Part shown: piece after piece, positions 63,514 through 64,000 of the stretch | Numbering within the stretch: the first letter of the stretch is position 1 | Layout: every line of letters begins with the position of its first letter | From: Alphaproteobacteria bacterium | Lineage (GTDB): Bacteria; Pseudomonadota; Alphaproteobacteria; GCA-2731375 | Direction of reading: 5' to 3' | Assembly (NCBI GenBank): GCA_016776605.1 | Contig: JADHTB010000001.1 | Location: 124,001 to 188,000 of the forward strand | Length of the DNA: 64,000 nucleotides | Translations under genes and position numbers: made by a program | The notes under the pieces: generated by a model | The model's database searches: none | The model's input: only the letters and a program-made list of their open reading frames with translations | Told to the model about the DNA's origin: nothing

Positions 63514-64000
63514 TCAATTTTCCATATCGAGTGCGTACCCGGCACCACGAACGGTGCGGATAGGATCCAAGGTGTCCGGCAGGTCGAGGGCCTTTCGCAG
63601 GCGGCGGATATGGACGTCGACGGAGCGGTCCTCGATATCCACGTCCCGGCCCCAGACCAGATCCAGGATCTGGGCCCGGGACAGGACCCGGCGCGGGCGT
63701 TCCATCAGGGTTAACAGCAGCCGGTATTCCGTCGGCCCCAAATGTATCGGTTGGCCCGCGCGCGTCACCTTGCGCTGTGCCAAATCCATGCTGATGCCAC
63801 CATATTCAAGCGTCTCGTCCGCCAAGCCGGGGCGGCTGCGCCGTAACAGGGCGCCGACCCGCGCCACCATTTCCGCCGGTGAATAGGGCTTAACGACGTA
63901 GTCGTCCGCCCCGGTTTCCAAACCCCGAACCCGGTCCCCCTCTTCGCCCCGGGCGGTCAGCATTATGATAGGTACGCGCCTGGTTTCTGGCCTTGCCCTG
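63514..64000 (-). CDS. PhoB/OmpR-type response regulator, C-terminal part (5' end outside window)
   Basis: About 161 residues remain of a response regulator. The receiver part keeps VPIIMLTARGEEGDRVRGLE (the conserved Thr) and DDYVVKPYSP (the conserved Lys), and the C-terminal winged-helix DNA-binding domain ends VDVHIRRLRKALDLPDTLDP and IRTVRGAGYALD. The GLETGADDYVVKPYSP wording is close to PhoB, phosphate-starvation control, but the phospho-acceptor aspartate and the partner kinase are outside the window, so PhoB identity is likely but not proven. Confidence 0.87.
   Translation of the reverse strand, partial: RARPETRRVPIIMLTARGEEGDRVRGLETGADDYVVKPYSPAEMVARVGALLRRSRPGLADETLEYGGISMDLAQRKVTRAGQPIHLGPTEYRLLLTLMERPRRVLSRAQILDLVWGRDVDIEDRSVDVHIRRLRKALDLPDTLDPIRTVRGAGYALDMEN

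Overview
The window is about 60% GC by eye, nearly fully coding, and contains no rRNA, phage or CRISPR locus. It reads as a chromosomal segment of an alphaproteobacterium, most likely Rhodospirillales-like. Supporting this are a mitochondrial-fission ELM1-type protein, an alphaproteobacterial-style GreA start, the order carB-greA-...-lrp-ELM1-trxB-lysR, and many CoA-transferase, acyl-CoA dehydrogenase, TRAP and hydantoinase genes. The taxon is inferred from gene content only.

Layout. 1-629: end of a CoxE-like VWA protein and a scrap resembling a BMP-type binding protein. 766-13076: one long + strand operon with an R-specific beta-oxidation pair (SDR + MaoC), a crotonase lacking both hydratase glutamates, two acyl-CoA dehydrogenases, an NDP-forming acyl-CoA synthetase, an alpha/beta hydrolase, a LeuC/LeuD-type hydro-lyase, a nitronate monooxygenase-like flavoprotein and an MFS exporter. 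13140-17396 (minus): CoA-transferase, MBL hydrolase, MmgE/PrpD protein and GST. Together with the operon this looks like catabolism of a branched or dicarboxylic acid; the substrate is unknown. 17635-25740: another acyl-CoA dehydrogenase, a BNR-repeat protein, a tyrosine phosphatase, two class III cyclases back to back (one fused to DUF427), an esterase and DusA. 25748-32944: alcohol dehydrogenase, CoA-transferase, AtuA-like pair and a complete DctPQM TRAP transporter. 33219-40364: tRNA-Ser(GCT), small exported or membrane proteins, GST, a PLP enzyme, a CinA-N protein, SfsA, MetAP and RadC. 40415-46704: hydantoinase/oxoprolinase pair and an orphan form II CoxL-like molybdenum hydroxylase subunit. 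46717-59085: housekeeping and regulatory genes (DUF502, Sel1, NMO, SDR, carB, greA, DUF454, SDR, lrp, ELM1, trxB, lysR). 59086-64000: a candidate structured small RNA, a second hydantoinase pair with a palindromic operator candidate, and the end of a PhoB-like regulator.

The most unusual non-coding signal is a family of four intergenic elements, each exactly 105 bp from CTAG to CTAG (13039, 33898, 34127, 37136). They fold into two adjacent hairpins with compensatory differences between two subfamilies. The ends fit a miniature transposable element using a TA duplication inside CTAG. Because each end starts with G after the duplicated TA, a TAG stop is regenerated, and three neighbouring genes end on exactly such a TAG. 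Other notable items are the DUF427-adenylate cyclase fusion, the small RNA with C-rich loops before a 12-bp terminator stem, a ~68-bp direct repeat upstream of two neighbouring minus-strand genes, and paired 11-bp repeats in the lrp promoter.
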